NCBI RefSeq assembly: GCF_008065115.1
Contig: NZ_CP042913.1
Span: forward strand, 5,281,257-5,345,256
DNA from: Bythopirellula goksoeyrii
GTDB taxonomy: Bacteria > Planctomycetota > Planctomycetia > Pirellulales > Lacipirellulaceae
DNA length: 64,000 nucleotides
Reading direction: 5' to 3'
The notes under the pieces are model-generated. The model did no database searches and was not told the DNA's origin. It worked only from the letters and a program-made list of their open reading frames with translations. Both the position numbers and the translations under genes were made by a program. This document shows positions 8,059 through 16,746 of the stretch, one piece after another; the first letter of the stretch is position 1; every line of letters begins with the position of its first letter.

Positions 8059-8970
8059 GTGACAAAATCTGCGTTTCTATTTCCTGGCCAAGGCGCCCAG
8101 TCGGTTGGCATGGGTGCAGCGCTGGCCGATTCACTGTCCAAGGCTCGGGAACTCTTCGATCGCGCTGCGGATATCCTGGGCTACGACCTCTTGGACCTTT
8201 GCACCTCGGGTCCTGCTGAGAAACTCAATTCCACGGTTCATAGTCAGCCTGCACTGTTCGTCTGCAGCCTGGCAGCTTTGGAAAAATTGAAACAAGACTC
8301 GCCAGATGTCGTCGAAAGTTGTGCGGCAACGGCTGGCTTGAGCTTGGGTGAATACACAGCATTGGTCTTTGCGGGGGCGATGAAGTTTGATGCGGCCTTG
8401 CGCGTTGTGCAAGTGCGAGGTCAGGCGATGCAAGATGCCGCGGATGCTGTCCAGAGCGGTATGGTCAGTGTGCTGGGGCTCGAGCGCGGAAAAGTCGAAG
8501 AACTAGTGATACAAGCGAGAGAGGAAGACGTCTTGCAGTTGGCAAACTTCCTCTGCCCGGGCAACATTGTCGTTTCTGGCGGCAAGGCGGCCTGTGAGCG
8601 GATAGCACCCCTCGCCGAGACCGCTGGGGCAATGAAAGTGATACCTCTCACGGTAGCTGGTGCGTTTCACACTCCACTTATGCAGCCAGCGGTGGAACGA
8701 TTGAAGGCGGCTCTGGCGGATGTGGAGATCGTCGCTCCCCGAATCCCTGTGGTTTCCAATGTTGATGCCCGCCCTCACGACGACCCGGCAGAAATCCGCA
8801 GCTTGCTCGAGAGACAGGTGGTTGAACCTGTGCTGTGGGAAGATACCATGCAATGGCTCATCGGCGAGTTCGGCATCGAGAGCTGCTACGAAATCGGCCC
8901 CGGGCGCGTGTTGCGAGGATTGCTAAAACGAATCTCACGCAAGTTGCCGTGTGAGAATATTGAAGCGTAA
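8059..8970 (+). CDS. fabD: Malonyl-CoA:ACP transacylase
   Basis: FabD moves malonyl groups from CoA to acyl carrier protein, feeding chain elongation. The 303-residue protein starts at GTG 8059 and has the N-terminal LFPGQGAQSVGMG, the nucleophile Ser95 in GLSLGEYTALV, and the partner His204 in GAFHTPLM. The C-terminal CYEIGPGRVLRGLLKR is also family-typical. The length is normal. It is the second gene of an rpmF-fabD-fabG-acpP-fabF run on the same strand; the 66-bp gap after rpmF suggests co-transcription. Confidence 0.96.
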   Translation: MTKSAFLFPGQGAQSVGMGAALADSLSKARELFDRAADILGYDLLDLCTSGPAEKLNSTVHSQPALFVCSLAALEKLKQDSPDVVESCAATAGLSLGEYTALVFAGAMKFDAALRVVQVRGQAMQDAADAVQSGMVSVLGLERGKVEELVIQAREEDVLQLANFLCPGNIVVSGGKAACERIAPLAETAGAMKVIPLTVAGAFHTPLMQPAVERLKAALADVEIVAPRIPVVSNVDARPHDDPAEIRSLLERQVVEPVLWEDTMQWLIGEFGIESCYEIGPGRVLRGLLKRISRKLPCENIEA

Positions 8971-8980
8971 GAAGAAGTCA

Positions 8981-9124
8981 TGTCATCCCGATGGGAACTC
9001 CGCGACCAGAGGGATCTGGCATACAGCACTAACACGTATGGTAGGTGAGCGAAGGGGCGAACTAGATTCCTCAGTCGCCTAGGCTCATTCGGAATGACAG
9101 ATACGCGACTCCTTCGGGATGACA
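8981..9124. repeat. Dispersed-type inverted repeat between fabD and fabG
   Basis: Outer arms TGTCATCCCG (8981-8990) and CGGGATGACA (9115-9124) are perfect inverses, with imperfect extension inward to GCG/CGC. Inside are GGGATCTGGCATAC and CTAGATTCCTC, elements typical of interspersed palindromes found in many bacterial genomes. It fills nearly the whole 176-bp gap and would form a long hairpin in the fab transcript. Confidence 0.65.
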
Positions 9125-9146
9125 AGAAAGAAACGAGTAACAAATT

Positions 9147-9938
9147 ATGAGTGAATCAAACGATCGTAGAATTCAAGTCGATCTCTCTGGCCAGTCGGCC
9201 ATCGTCACAGGTGCCTCACGCGGTATTGGCAAAGCGATTGCCATCACGCTGGGTGCCGCCGGTGCGAAGGTTGCTTGCGTAGCTCGCAGTGAAGACAAAC
9301 TTGCCGAGACGGCTAAAGCGATTACCGACGCGGGGGGAACTGCCGCCGTCTATGCCTGCGATGTGGCCGACTCGGCAGCTGTACAGAAAGTGGTCGACGC
9401 AGTCGTCGCCGAGTGGGGCCAGCTCGACATTATGGTCAACAACGCCGGTATCACCCGCGACACCTTGATCCCGCGGATGAGCGACGAGGAATGGGACGAC
9501 GTGATTGCCACGAATCTGCGGAGCGTATTCCTGTTCACACGTGGGGCAGCAGGCGCAATGATGCGATCCAAGTCTGGCCGGATCATCAATATCTCCAGCA
9601 CCTCAGGTATTATGGGCAACCCTGCACAAAGCAACTACTCCGCGTCGAAAGCGGGCGTGATCGGCTTCACGCAGACCGTGGCCCGCGAACTTGCCAGCAA
9701 GCGTCGGAAAATCACCGTGAATGCGATTTGCCCCGGCTTTATCGCTACCGATATGACAGCTGCCCTGATGGAAGCTGCGGGAGAAGAGGCGGTCATGGAG
9801 CGAATCAAGGCGGCTGTACCTCTGCAGCGACAGGGGGAAGCCGAGGAAGTTGCCGACGCGGTGCTCTTCCTTGCTAGTTCGTCAGCCGCCTACATAACGG
9901 GCCAGACCCTGGTGGTCGATGGAGGCCTAACTGCTTAG
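9147..9938 (+). CDS. fabG: 3-oxoacyl-ACP reductase
   Basis: FabG is the NADPH-dependent short-chain reductase that performs the first reduction of each fatty-acid elongation cycle. The 263-residue sequence has the cofactor loop TGASRGIG (21-28), NNAG (98-101) and the catalytic Ser151, Tyr164 and Lys168 (NYSASKAG). The C-terminal QTLVVDGGLTA is typical. A short N-terminal extension (MSESNDRRIQVDLSGQ) precedes the Rossmann fold. Its position between fabD and acpP supports fatty-acid synthesis over other SDR roles. Confidence 0.95.
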   Translation: MSESNDRRIQVDLSGQSAIVTGASRGIGKAIAITLGAAGAKVACVARSEDKLAETAKAITDAGGTAAVYACDVADSAAVQKVVDAVVAEWGQLDIMVNNAGITRDTLIPRMSDEEWDDVIATNLRSVFLFTRGAAGAMMRSKSGRIINISSTSGIMGNPAQSNYSASKAGVIGFTQTVARELASKRRKITVNAICPGFIATDMTAALMEAAGEEAVMERIKAAVPLQRQGEAEEVADAVLFLASSSAAYITGQTLVVDGGLTA

Positions 9939-10052
9939 CCTGTCAGAGGTTGCCGCCGCTGGAATCGTCCAGAGCGACCTAGACAACCACCTGGAGAAAC
10001 GGTATATCTTGACCAACTTCGCAGGGACGGTCTATTGTGAACCTGCGACGAT

Positions 10053-10112
10053 AGTAGCACGACTCTCCGAGTCGTATGTTTCTTGAATGGCGACTCGGAG
10101 ATTTGTGCTACT
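10053..10112. repeat. Inverted repeat upstream of acpP
   Basis: Arms at 10053-10074 and 10091-10112 are reverse complements apart from about three mismatches, sharing AGTAGCAC and CTCCGAGTCG, around a 16-base loop. This is another member of the CGACTC/GAGTCG palindrome type seen at 56658 and 58514. It sits in the 287-bp fabG-acpP gap. Confidence 0.65.
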
Positions 10113-10225
10113 CTAGGCAAAACTACATAGTTGTTGTCGCATGAACAGAACGTGAGCAAATGCTTCACCACGGTTCTTGCGACACATGGGCATATTTTTT
10201 ACAGAGACAATGGAGGACCATTCAA

Positions 10226-10459
10226 GTGGCCTCAGTACTGGAACGTGTGACAGACATCGTGGCGGAGCAACTCGGAGTTGATAAAGACAAGATCACTCCC
10301 GAAACCTCTTTTGTGAACGACTTAGGTGCCGATTCGCTCGACACGGTTGAATTGGTCATGGAGTTGGAAGAAGAGTTCGACGTCAACATTCCTGACGACG
10401 CTGCCGAAAAGATTCAAACCGTCGGACAGGCGGTTGAGTTTATTGAGCAGAATAAATAG
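10226..10459 (+). CDS. acpP: Acyl carrier protein
   Basis: ACP carries growing acyl chains on a 4'-phosphopantetheine arm. I take the GTG at 10226 as the start because GGAGG (10212-10216) lies 9 nt upstream and the resulting 77-residue protein has the normal ACP length; an upstream in-frame start would add 22 unrelated residues. The prosthetic group attaches to Ser37 in [19 protein letters not shown]. The protein is strongly acidic, as expected. It lies between fabG and fabF in the usual order. Confidence 0.96.
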   Translation: MASVLERVTDIVAEQLGVDKDKITPETSFVNDLGADSLDTVELVMELEEEFDVNIPDDAAEKIQTVGQAVEFIEQNK

Positions 10460-10462
10460 ATA

Positions 10463-10487
10463 GGGAGCCTTTTGGGCGGCTTCTTTT
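10463..10487 (+). terminator. Possible weak rho-independent terminator after acpP
   Basis: GGGAGCC TTTTGGGC GGCTTC followed by TTTT just after the acpP stop can form a short stem with one bulge and a U tract. It may attenuate read-through to fabF and explain the 150-bp gap. The stem is short. Confidence 0.3.
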
Positions 10488-10611
10488 AGCGGAATTGCTC
10501 GGATGGAAATAGCAACTCGTTTTTTCCTGCGCTGAGTTTTTCAGTGGTGGCAGTTCGATTGGTCTTCTTTGAATCCATTTTTCTCGACATCTCAGCGGCC
10601 GGACAAGAGAC

Positions 10612-11847
10612 ATGAATCGACGTGTAGTCGTAACAGGGATGGGCGTCGTTACGTCGCTCTCTTGCAAGGTTGACGATTTCTGGAGCAAGATTCTCGATAG
10701 CCAGAGTGGCATCCACGCTCTTACTCACTTCGATGTGACCGACTACAAGGTCAAGTTTGGTGGTGATATCTCGGATTGGTCGGTCGACGGCTACATCGAT
10801 TCCAAAGAGGAAAAACGGCTCGACCGATTTACCCAGTTCGCCATGGTGGCTGCCGTCGATGCGGTGAAAGACGCAGGCATCGACTTCGCTAAGTACGACC
10901 CGTTCCGTTTAGGGGCAATCGTCGGTTCAGGAATCGGTGGACTCAACGAAATCGAAGAACAGGAAGCCCGCCTGATCAAGAAGGGGCCGGACAAGGTCTC
11001 CGTTTTCACGATCCCCAAACTCATGCTCAACGCCGCCAGCGGGCATATCTCGATCCGCTTTGGACTGCGCGGCCCAAACCATGCCGTTGCTACGGCTTGT
11101 GCCAGCGCCACCAATGCCATGGGAGATGCGTTCAAAGCGATCCGCTACGGCGAAGCCGAGGTGATGGTCACCGGCGGTGCCGAAGCTGCGGTCTCACCAA
11201 TGGGGCTCGCCGGGTTTTCCAACATGAAGGCCCTCTCCATGCGGAACGACGACCCCCAAGCAGCCAGCCGCCCTTTCGACGCCGACCGCGATGGCTTTGT
11301 CCTCGCCGAGGGAGCCGGAATCCTGGTCTTCGAAGAGCTGGAATTTGCCAAGGCGCGCGGAGCCAATATCTATGGCGAGGTCCTCGGTTTCGGTGCCAGC
11401 GCCGATGCGGGACACATCACCCAGCCTGATGCTGAAGGAACTGGCGCCGCCCGGGCCATGAGCAATGCCCTGGAGTTTGCAGGCATCGACCCCACGGAAG
11501 TCGACTACATCAGTGCCCACGGCACCAGCACGCCGTTGGGCGACAAGGCCGAAACAATCGCCATCAAGCGGGTCTTCGAGGATCACGCTTACAAACTAAA
11601 CGTCTCCAGCACCAAGAGCCAATTGGGCCACACCCTCGGAGCCAGCGGCGGCGTGGAGATGGTGGCATGCCTGTTGGCGCTGCGCGACCAGATCGCCCCG
11701 CCAACAATCAATCTCGACACGCCCGACCCAGCCTGCGATCTCAACTACACCCCCAACACCCCCCAAGAACGCCCCATCCGCCGCGCGATGAACAACAGCT
11801 TCGGGTTTGGTGGGCATAATGCTTCGATTTTGGTGGGGAAGCTGTAG
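10612..11847 (+). CDS. fabF: 3-oxoacyl-ACP synthase II
   Basis: FabF condenses malonyl-ACP with acyl-ACP in fatty-acid elongation. The 411-residue sequence has the complete catalytic triad at canonical positions: Cys163 (ATACASATNA), His303 (SAHGTSTPLGD) and His340 (KSQLGHTLGAS). The N-terminal RRVVVTGMGVVTSL and the C-terminal NNSFGFGGHNASILV are family-typical. It closes the fab cluster. It is the active counterpart of the degenerate homologue at 43310. Confidence 0.97.
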   Translation: MNRRVVVTGMGVVTSLSCKVDDFWSKILDSQSGIHALTHFDVTDYKVKFGGDISDWSVDGYIDSKEEKRLDRFTQFAMVAAVDAVKDAGIDFAKYDPFRLGAIVGSGIGGLNEIEEQEARLIKKGPDKVSVFTIPKLMLNAASGHISIRFGLRGPNHAVATACASATNAMGDAFKAIRYGEAEVMVTGGAEAAVSPMGLAGFSNMKALSMRNDDPQAASRPFDADRDGFVLAEGAGILVFEELEFAKARGANIYGEVLGFGASADAGHITQPDAEGTGAARAMSNALEFAGIDPTEVDYISAHGTSTPLGDKAETIAIKRVFEDHAYKLNVSSTKSQLGHTLGASGGVEMVACLLALRDQIAPPTINLDTPDPACDLNYTPNTPQERPIRRAMNNSFGFGGHNASILVGKL

Positions 11848-11880
11848 GAGAGAACAATATAAGGTTGTACTCCAACGCAA

Positions 11881-12324
11881 GTGAATGCAAGTAAAGAAAT
11901 CTCGATTCACGACAACACTCTCGTATCTTACGAGGTACTCTGTAATCGACGCGAGATTCGCTTGCACACCGAATTCCGAGACCGAGGCGAGCCATACGAA
12001 TTCACCGACATTATGTTTACCGGTGTAGTCGCCTACGACTTTAGGTACGACTCAGAAATCGGCACTATCATCTTCGAGATTACCGACGTTCCAGCTTCTG
12101 ATATCTACGAGCAACAGGTGGATCAATTCCAAGCCGGTATTCGATACGGTTGGCCTGGTGAGTGGGCCAAATCAAGCCAGGACGCAGCAGACTATTTCGC
12201 AAAGAACTCGGTTTGCGGCTACATCCTGTCTTCTTCCTGCGGAATGAATGGTTGGATTCTCGCTCGCAGCAAGGAGATTCGTCCCACAACCAATCGAAAT
12301 GATTGGTCGGAAAACCTTTCGTAG
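11881..12324 (+). CDS. Conserved hypothetical protein
   Basis: A 147-residue soluble protein that I do not recognise by function. It starts at GTG 11881, 33 bases after fabF, without a clear ribosome-binding site. The N-terminal half (ISIHDNTLVSYEV, REIRLHTEFRDRG, FTDIMFTGVVAYDF) alternates hydrophobic and polar residues, suggesting a beta-rich fold. The C-terminal half is helical with three Cys residues in NSVCGYILSSSCGMNGW. The style resembles small orphan immunity-like or accessory proteins, but no function can be claimed. Confidence 0.6.
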   Translation: MNASKEISIHDNTLVSYEVLCNRREIRLHTEFRDRGEPYEFTDIMFTGVVAYDFRYDSEIGTIIFEITDVPASDIYEQQVDQFQAGIRYGWPGEWAKSSQDAADYFAKNSVCGYILSSSCGMNGWILARSKEIRPTTNRNDWSENLS

Positions 12325-12381
12325 TGTAGAATCTATCAGGTAGTTCGTATCCGACGCTTTACCTATTTGGATTGCTTTAGA

Positions 12382-12621
12382 ATGCCGACTATCCCGGATA
12401 TCCCTGGACCTCATCGATTGTTCTTTTACAGTTTCGATTGCAATGAGCCAAAACATGTCCATGTCCGTCGTGAGTCGATGACTTGCAAATTCTGGATTGA
12501 ACCAGTTACTCTCGGCTACAATAAGGGATTCAAAGCAAACGAACTCAACCGCATTCGAAACTTGATTTTCGATAACTTGGATAGGATTGTGGAGGCTTGG
12601 AATGAGCACTGTGGTGAATAG
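12382..12621 (+). CDS. DUF4160 family protein
   Basis: A 79-residue protein starting at ATG 12382 (MPTIPDIPGPHRLFFYSFD). The pattern MPTI..I.G.R.FFYS.D..EP.HVHV....KFW is the DUF4160 signature, with conserved His residues in PKHVHVRRES and a C-terminal EAWNEH. DUF4160 proteins are small, of unknown biochemical role, and are often encoded directly before a DUF2442 gene. Here the next gene starts 20 bases before the DUF4160 stop, so the two are translationally coupled. The pairing is reminiscent of toxin-antitoxin architecture, but that is inference. Confidence 0.82.
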   Translation: MPTIPDIPGPHRLFFYSFDCNEPKHVHVRRESMTCKFWIEPVTLGYNKGFKANELNRIRNLIFDNLDRIVEAWNEHCGE

Positions 12622-12871
12622 CGAATCGCGAATGATGACGGTCAAAGTCACGGAAGATCTAATCGTCGCTGAGCTTGAGGATGGACGTATTATTAGCGTG
12701 CCACTCGCTTGGTCATGGCGACTCTCAGAGGCAACCCCTCAGCAACGCAACAACTTTGAGCTCATCGGTAATGGCGTAGGGGCTCACTGGCCTGACGTCG
12801 ATGAGGATATCAGTGTGCATGGAATGCTTCATGGCATGCCTGCAGTTCCTCCGAAAAAGCAAGCCTCCTAA
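12602..12871 (+). CDS. DUF2442 family protein
   Basis: An 89-residue protein starting at ATG 12602 inside the end of the DUF4160 gene. DGRIISVPLAWSWRL, ATPQQRNNFELIGNG and GAHWPDVDEDISVHGML are the DUF2442 signature blocks. The domain is small and beta-rich, of unknown biochemical function, and commonly encoded next to DUF4160. The C-terminus has a short unrelated tail (PPKKQAS). A co-transcribed two-protein module is the likely unit. Confidence 0.85.
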   Translation: MSTVVNSESRMMTVKVTEDLIVAELEDGRIISVPLAWSWRLSEATPQQRNNFELIGNGVGAHWPDVDEDISVHGMLHGMPAVPPKKQAS

Positions 12872-12936
12872 TGGCATCTGGCGTATCTTCGATTGCAGGG
12901 ATGGACTCCGATCCTGACTGCCAAGATGAAATTCCT

Positions 12937-14181
12937 CTACCGCCGCATCCCCACCCTCCCCTCCGAAAACAAATCCTTCTGAAAAATCCGGTACGTCTTA
13001 TACCGCCGACCGCCGACGCGCTCAATCATGCGGTTCACCAACGTGTTGTCTTCCAAAGTCCAGCTTAGCTCCGCCCCGTGGTAGTCGAGCTTCTTGAAGC
13101 TGCTGAGGAAAGTCTGCTGAATCAGCGATTCGGCGACACCCCGTTTGCGATAGCCGGGAATCACGCCCAGGACTGCGAGCCGACCTGTGCGAATCTTGCG
13201 TAGTCGTCTGGCCAATCGCATGAGGCCAATCGGCACACCTGCGGTGGTGAGACGACCACCCAACGGCTGAATCGCTTCGTTGAGGTTCGGCAGCATGATT
13301 GACACCCCGACAGGCCGACCATCAACTTCGGCGAGTTGCACCAACTCGGGGACTGCCAGCCGCTTCAGGTCGCGTGCCAGGTGATCAAACTCCGCGTCAC
13401 TCATTCGTACAAAACCCCAGTTCTGTTCGAGCGATTCGTGATAGATCGTCTTGCAACGAGCAATCTCGGCGTCGAAATCTGCAAAGTTCATTGGACGCAC
13501 GGCCACGCCATAGCGTTCTGATAGTCGCCGTACCCGACCATTCCAACGGGCATCCATATTGTTCTGGCGATCGAACCACCAGGCGTACAGGTCCTTGGCC
13601 TTTGCGAGTCCATACCGAGCGAACAGTCGTTCGTAGTAGTGCGGCTGATGGTTCATCATCACGGCGGGTGGAGTGTCGAAGCCGTCGACAAGCAGCCCAC
13701 AGGGATAGTTGGTGGAAAAATCGATCGGACCCATCAGTTGATTTCGTCCCCGCGATCGCAGCCAGGCACTGGCCCTGTCCAATAGTGCCCGACTGGTGCG
13801 GAAGTCGTCGATCGACTCAAACATACCGAAGCAACCGACGTTCGTACCATGTGCCCGATTGTAGGCAGGATCGTCGCTCACAACGATGCGACCTACTGTT
13901 TTTCCCTCGCGTTGGGCGAGGAAAGCTTGTGCTCGGCCGTGGCGAAAAAAAGGATGGCGACGCGGGTCAAGAAACTCACGGACCTGCATGTCGAGTGGCG
14001 CAACCCAGTTGGCATCGTCTTGGTAAATCCGCTTCGGAAGATCGATAAACTCGGCCACATCGCGCCGCGTGGTGACGGCATGAATACTCGCCGCCGAAGG
14101 AGCAACGGTCAACTGCGACCAGGTGAAACGCGGGCTAGTAGTTGGCAAAAACGGCGAACTGAGTACGGCAGAAAGATTCAT
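12937..14181 (-). CDS. GNAT-fold N-acetyltransferase-like protein, 414 aa
   Basis: A large acetyltransferase-like protein with AGGAG about 7 nt before the ATG at 14181. The N-terminal half (residues 40-190) contains FIDLPKRIYQDDANWVAPL, HPFFRHGRAQAFLA, GRIVVSDDPAYN and GPIDFSTNYPCGLLVDGFD, a widespread pattern in bacterial proteins annotated only as N-acetyltransferase (compare E. coli YghO, from memory). The C-terminal half has AVLGVIPGYRKRGVAESLI, a GNAT acetyl-CoA loop, and LSWTLEDNTLVNRMIE. It may be a two-lobed GNAT acting on an acyl or amino acceptor. The substrate is unknown. It stands alone, convergent with the DUF2442 gene. Confidence 0.8.
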   Translation of the reverse strand: MNLSAVLSSPFLPTTSPRFTWSQLTVAPSAASIHAVTTRRDVAEFIDLPKRIYQDDANWVAPLDMQVREFLDPRRHPFFRHGRAQAFLAQREGKTVGRIVVSDDPAYNRAHGTNVGCFGMFESIDDFRTSRALLDRASAWLRSRGRNQLMGPIDFSTNYPCGLLVDGFDTPPAVMMNHQPHYYERLFARYGLAKAKDLYAWWFDRQNNMDARWNGRVRRLSERYGVAVRPMNFADFDAEIARCKTIYHESLEQNWGFVRMSDAEFDHLARDLKRLAVPELVQLAEVDGRPVGVSIMLPNLNEAIQPLGGRLTTAGVPIGLMRLARRLRKIRTGRLAVLGVIPGYRKRGVAESLIQQTFLSSFKKLDYHGAELSWTLEDNTLVNRMIERVGGRRYKTYRIFQKDLFSEGRVGMRR

Positions 14182-14739
14182 CGGGATTTCTCCTGAAATG
14201 GGGCGTGTTAGTAAGTTTCTACCCGATGAAGCGGAGAAATCGCTGGAGTGTTACAGATTCCTTTCAAGCTTTCCTTACCTGAGGTTAAAGCCCGTACGTC
14301 TGGTGATAGTACGACACTTTGACGCTTTGGAAGACAAAAATGGGATGCGGTTAAAATCTACCCAAGCTGGCTGATTACTGACCTGCTCAATAATAAAGTT
14401 GAAGCTTCAATGATTGCTTCAAGCGCGTGCGATACGTTACAGGTCTCTTTTAGCGGATGCGCGTTGAAGCATTGAGCCAACCGGCATGCCGTTTGCAAAA
14501 CTTGCCTGTTGGAGTGACGCGTATCTTCCGGACGCTCTTGTGGAGTTGGTTTTCGGTAGTGTACTGCCGCTCTTCAGTGCCACACATTTCTGTGGCCATT
14601 TTATAGCAGTCAATCCAGATGACATGCCTGCTACTTGTTCATTTTTTGCCATCTACTGGCGCTTTTGGAGAGCGTACAGAAGTCGATGGCTTGGAAATTG
14701 TGACTCGGAAGTTTCACAACCAGCAATTAGGATCTAATC
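14182..14739. other. Gene-free stretch
   Basis: About 560 bases between divergent genes, presumably holding both promoters. No convincing coding frame, repeat or RNA was found. The last part (AGGATCTAATC before the ATG at 14740) contains a weak ribosome-binding site for the next gene. Confidence 0.5.
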
Positions 14740-15942
14740 ATGTTAAAACACATCCCTTTCTTGAATTCCCTCTTAGCAGTAGCCCCAGTGGCTGCACTTT
14801 GCTTCCTGCAACCCGCTACGGTCGCAGAGGAGTGGGAACAACAAACCCCTTATTACGAGGACGACGCCTGGTATGACGTCAGCGAATGGCTTGACGGGAA
14901 CGACTATAATCCCACCGATGAGACCATAGGAGAGTGGGATGATGAGACCTACAACTGGGACACGAGCGATAGCGATGCAAACAACGACCAATATGGATAC
15001 GACAACGCCAATAGTTCCGACGACTGGTTTTATGACTATTCCGACGACAATTCCCATGCCGATTACGGCACGGCTGACGAAAGTGGTCGCTATAGTCACT
15101 CCAATCAATACTACGACTATGACAAAGATGGTTACTACGATGCTACATCGTCTCAATACTCTAACAGAGAGCAGGGTCTGTCGGACGGTTATGTACTGTA
15201 TTTATTCACCGTAACTCCCGCGGGTTCAGATTCGAACAGTCAGAACGCAAAGAATTACTCGAACGCTAGGGATTCCCAATCCGATGATCGCTCAAATAAG
15301 CAAGCTCGCAATCAAAAAAGCGATTCAGATATGAAGAAGCATCAGATTAAAGGTCAGGTCCAAAAGACCAAGAAATTGCAAGTTCGCAAGGGTCCCGAAC
15401 GATTGATTGCCCAAGTTTCTGCAGACCAGGGAAAGACCTATGTTGTCGATCTAGGTCGAGCTGACCAGTTTCACCAACAGGGCCAGAGTAACGACCAGCA
15501 GAGCCAGGATTCTGGCGAAACGAAGCTGCAAGTGAAAGAAGGAGATCAGATCTCATCCAGCGGTCCGATGATGAAGGTCGGAGACAAGCATGTGCTGGTC
15601 GCTCAAACCGCTAAGATCGGTAATCAGAACGAGAATGAAATTGACCGTTCGTCCTTAAAGCTCAAAGGAGAAGTCTCCAAAGTCAAGACGACAAAGATAC
15701 GGGGTCATGAATGCCAGTTGGCAATCCTGAAAACGGATTCCGGCAAAAAGGCATTGGTAGACCTGGGGCCGAAGGATGAGCTTGACACCGAGATTGCCGA
15801 AGGTGATCAGATCCAAGTCAGCGGTATTCCTGTCAAGGTGAAGGATCGCTCTCTCATTCTCGCCAAATCCGTCACAAAGGACGGAGAGCAGACGAAGATT
15901 GATCGGGTTGCAATGAACAAGAAATCGAAGTCCAGTTCGTAG
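14740..15942 (+). CDS. Secreted Asp/Tyr-rich protein with two repeated beta domains
   Basis: A 400-residue protein with an N-terminal signal peptide (LLAVAPVAALCFLQPATVAEE). Residues 30-150 are extremely rich in Asp, Tyr, Asn and Trp with SEWLDGNDYNPTDE near 49-62 and many DY/DD pairs, probably an extended acidic, possibly calcium-binding segment. Residues 160-200 are a polar Ser/Asn/Lys linker. Residues 203-290 and 306-390 are two copies of one domain: each opens with (I/L)KG(Q/E)VxK(T/V)K, has TYVVDLGRAD / KALVDLGPKD, then EGDQI followed by SG.P(M/V)KV and ends in an IDR motif. The repeated EGDQIxxSG block suggests an OB-fold-like barrel. Function is unknown; it may be a cell-surface or matrix protein. 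Confidence 0.75.
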   Translation: MLKHIPFLNSLLAVAPVAALCFLQPATVAEEWEQQTPYYEDDAWYDVSEWLDGNDYNPTDETIGEWDDETYNWDTSDSDANNDQYGYDNANSSDDWFYDYSDDNSHADYGTADESGRYSHSNQYYDYDKDGYYDATSSQYSNREQGLSDGYVLYLFTVTPAGSDSNSQNAKNYSNARDSQSDDRSNKQARNQKSDSDMKKHQIKGQVQKTKKLQVRKGPERLIAQVSADQGKTYVVDLGRADQFHQQGQSNDQQSQDSGETKLQVKEGDQISSSGPMMKVGDKHVLVAQTAKIGNQNENEIDRSSLKLKGEVSKVKTTKIRGHECQLAILKTDSGKKALVDLGPKDELDTEIAEGDQIQVSGIPVKVKDRSLILAKSVTKDGEQTKIDRVAMNKKSKSSS

Positions 15943-16065
15943 TCGTAACCTGACCTATCTGACAATCACGAAGTGACTTTCTCCGCGCGAGTGACAATAA
16001 AGAGCTCCCGTGGGGAAAGTCCTTCTCTTTAGTAACTTGACAGAACTTTTTTCGGAGCAAATATC

Positions 16066-16245
16066 ATGAACTTACTTTGGTGGGCAATAATCGCCGCAAT
16101 CGTTGCATTCATCGCAGGAGCCTTGGGATTCACAGGGATCGCAGCGGGCGCAGCTACGATCGCAAGAGTCCTCTTTGGCTTATTCCTTCTGATCGCGATT
16201 GTGCTTTTCGTACTGGTTGCGTTAGGAATCGGTGCCGCAGCCTAG
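16066..16245 (+). CDS. DUF1328 small membrane protein
   Basis: A 59-codon gene with GGAG about 9 nt before the ATG. The product starts MNLLWWAIIAAIVAFIAGAL and continues GFTGIAAGAATIARVLFGLF with a second hydrophobic helix, the signature of DUF1328 (UPF0391, E. coli YtjA). These are two-helix inner-membrane peptides often linked to stress responses; the mechanism is unknown. Length matches the family. It lies 120 bp downstream of the Asp/Tyr-rich protein gene and may have its own promoter. Confidence 0.88.
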   Translation: MNLLWWAIIAAIVAFIAGALGFTGIAAGAATIARVLFGLFLLIAIVLFVLVALGIGAAA

Positions 16246-16322
16246 TAAACTCAATGTGGTCGAGAGACTTTGATCTAAACTGACCCCGAGAACTTATCTT
16301 CTCAAAGTGAAATGCAAGACTA

Positions 16323-16493
16323 CGGAAACCACGGATAGCACGGATTTCTCGGATAGAGCAAGTCCCACGAAAACGGGACGAAATTCATTCGATTGTTCAA
16401 AATCACACCCACCATCTGCTCAAACCTACTCGATGAATAAATGTACGGTTCCGTCTCAACTTATCCGTGAAATTCGTGCAATCCGTGGTTCTC
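16323..16493. repeat. Inverted pair of CCACGGAT-type repeats
   Basis: The left arm 16323-16354 (GGAAACCACGGATAGCACGG and on) and the right arm 16461-16493 are reverse complements with about four mismatches. The AACCACGGAT-GCACGGATTT motif is a widely dispersed bacterial intergenic repeat. It occupies part of the 500-bp gap between the DUF1328 gene and the next leftward gene. The rest of the gap (16246-16746) shows nothing else. Confidence 0.65.
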
Positions 16494-16746
16494 CTTTTCA
16501 GTTTGAATTATCTTCGTCGCAGCGGAGAGAATTACCTCGAACAAACTTCCGCCACCGAACACGATTTCGACTGTGTATAGTCTCGCCACAATTCTTGGCT
16601 GAGGGTCTACACTCACCGTAACTTATTGAAACGCCATAGGTCGTGGTTTCAGTCACAACTTTTTTTGGCTGAAGGCCATAGTCAAGGCTTCAAACAATGA
16701 TCCCCGCTTCTCTTGTTTGCACATCTGCTGGTGCTTGTCGATGAGG

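Noticed and set aside
13299-14048. Rightward 249-residue frame inside the acetyltransferase-like gene
   Set aside because: Arg/Ser-rich composition and no motifs; an antisense shadow.
16246-16746. CRISPR-like direct repeats
   Set aside because: The repeated motif occurs only as one inverted pair and has no regular spacers.
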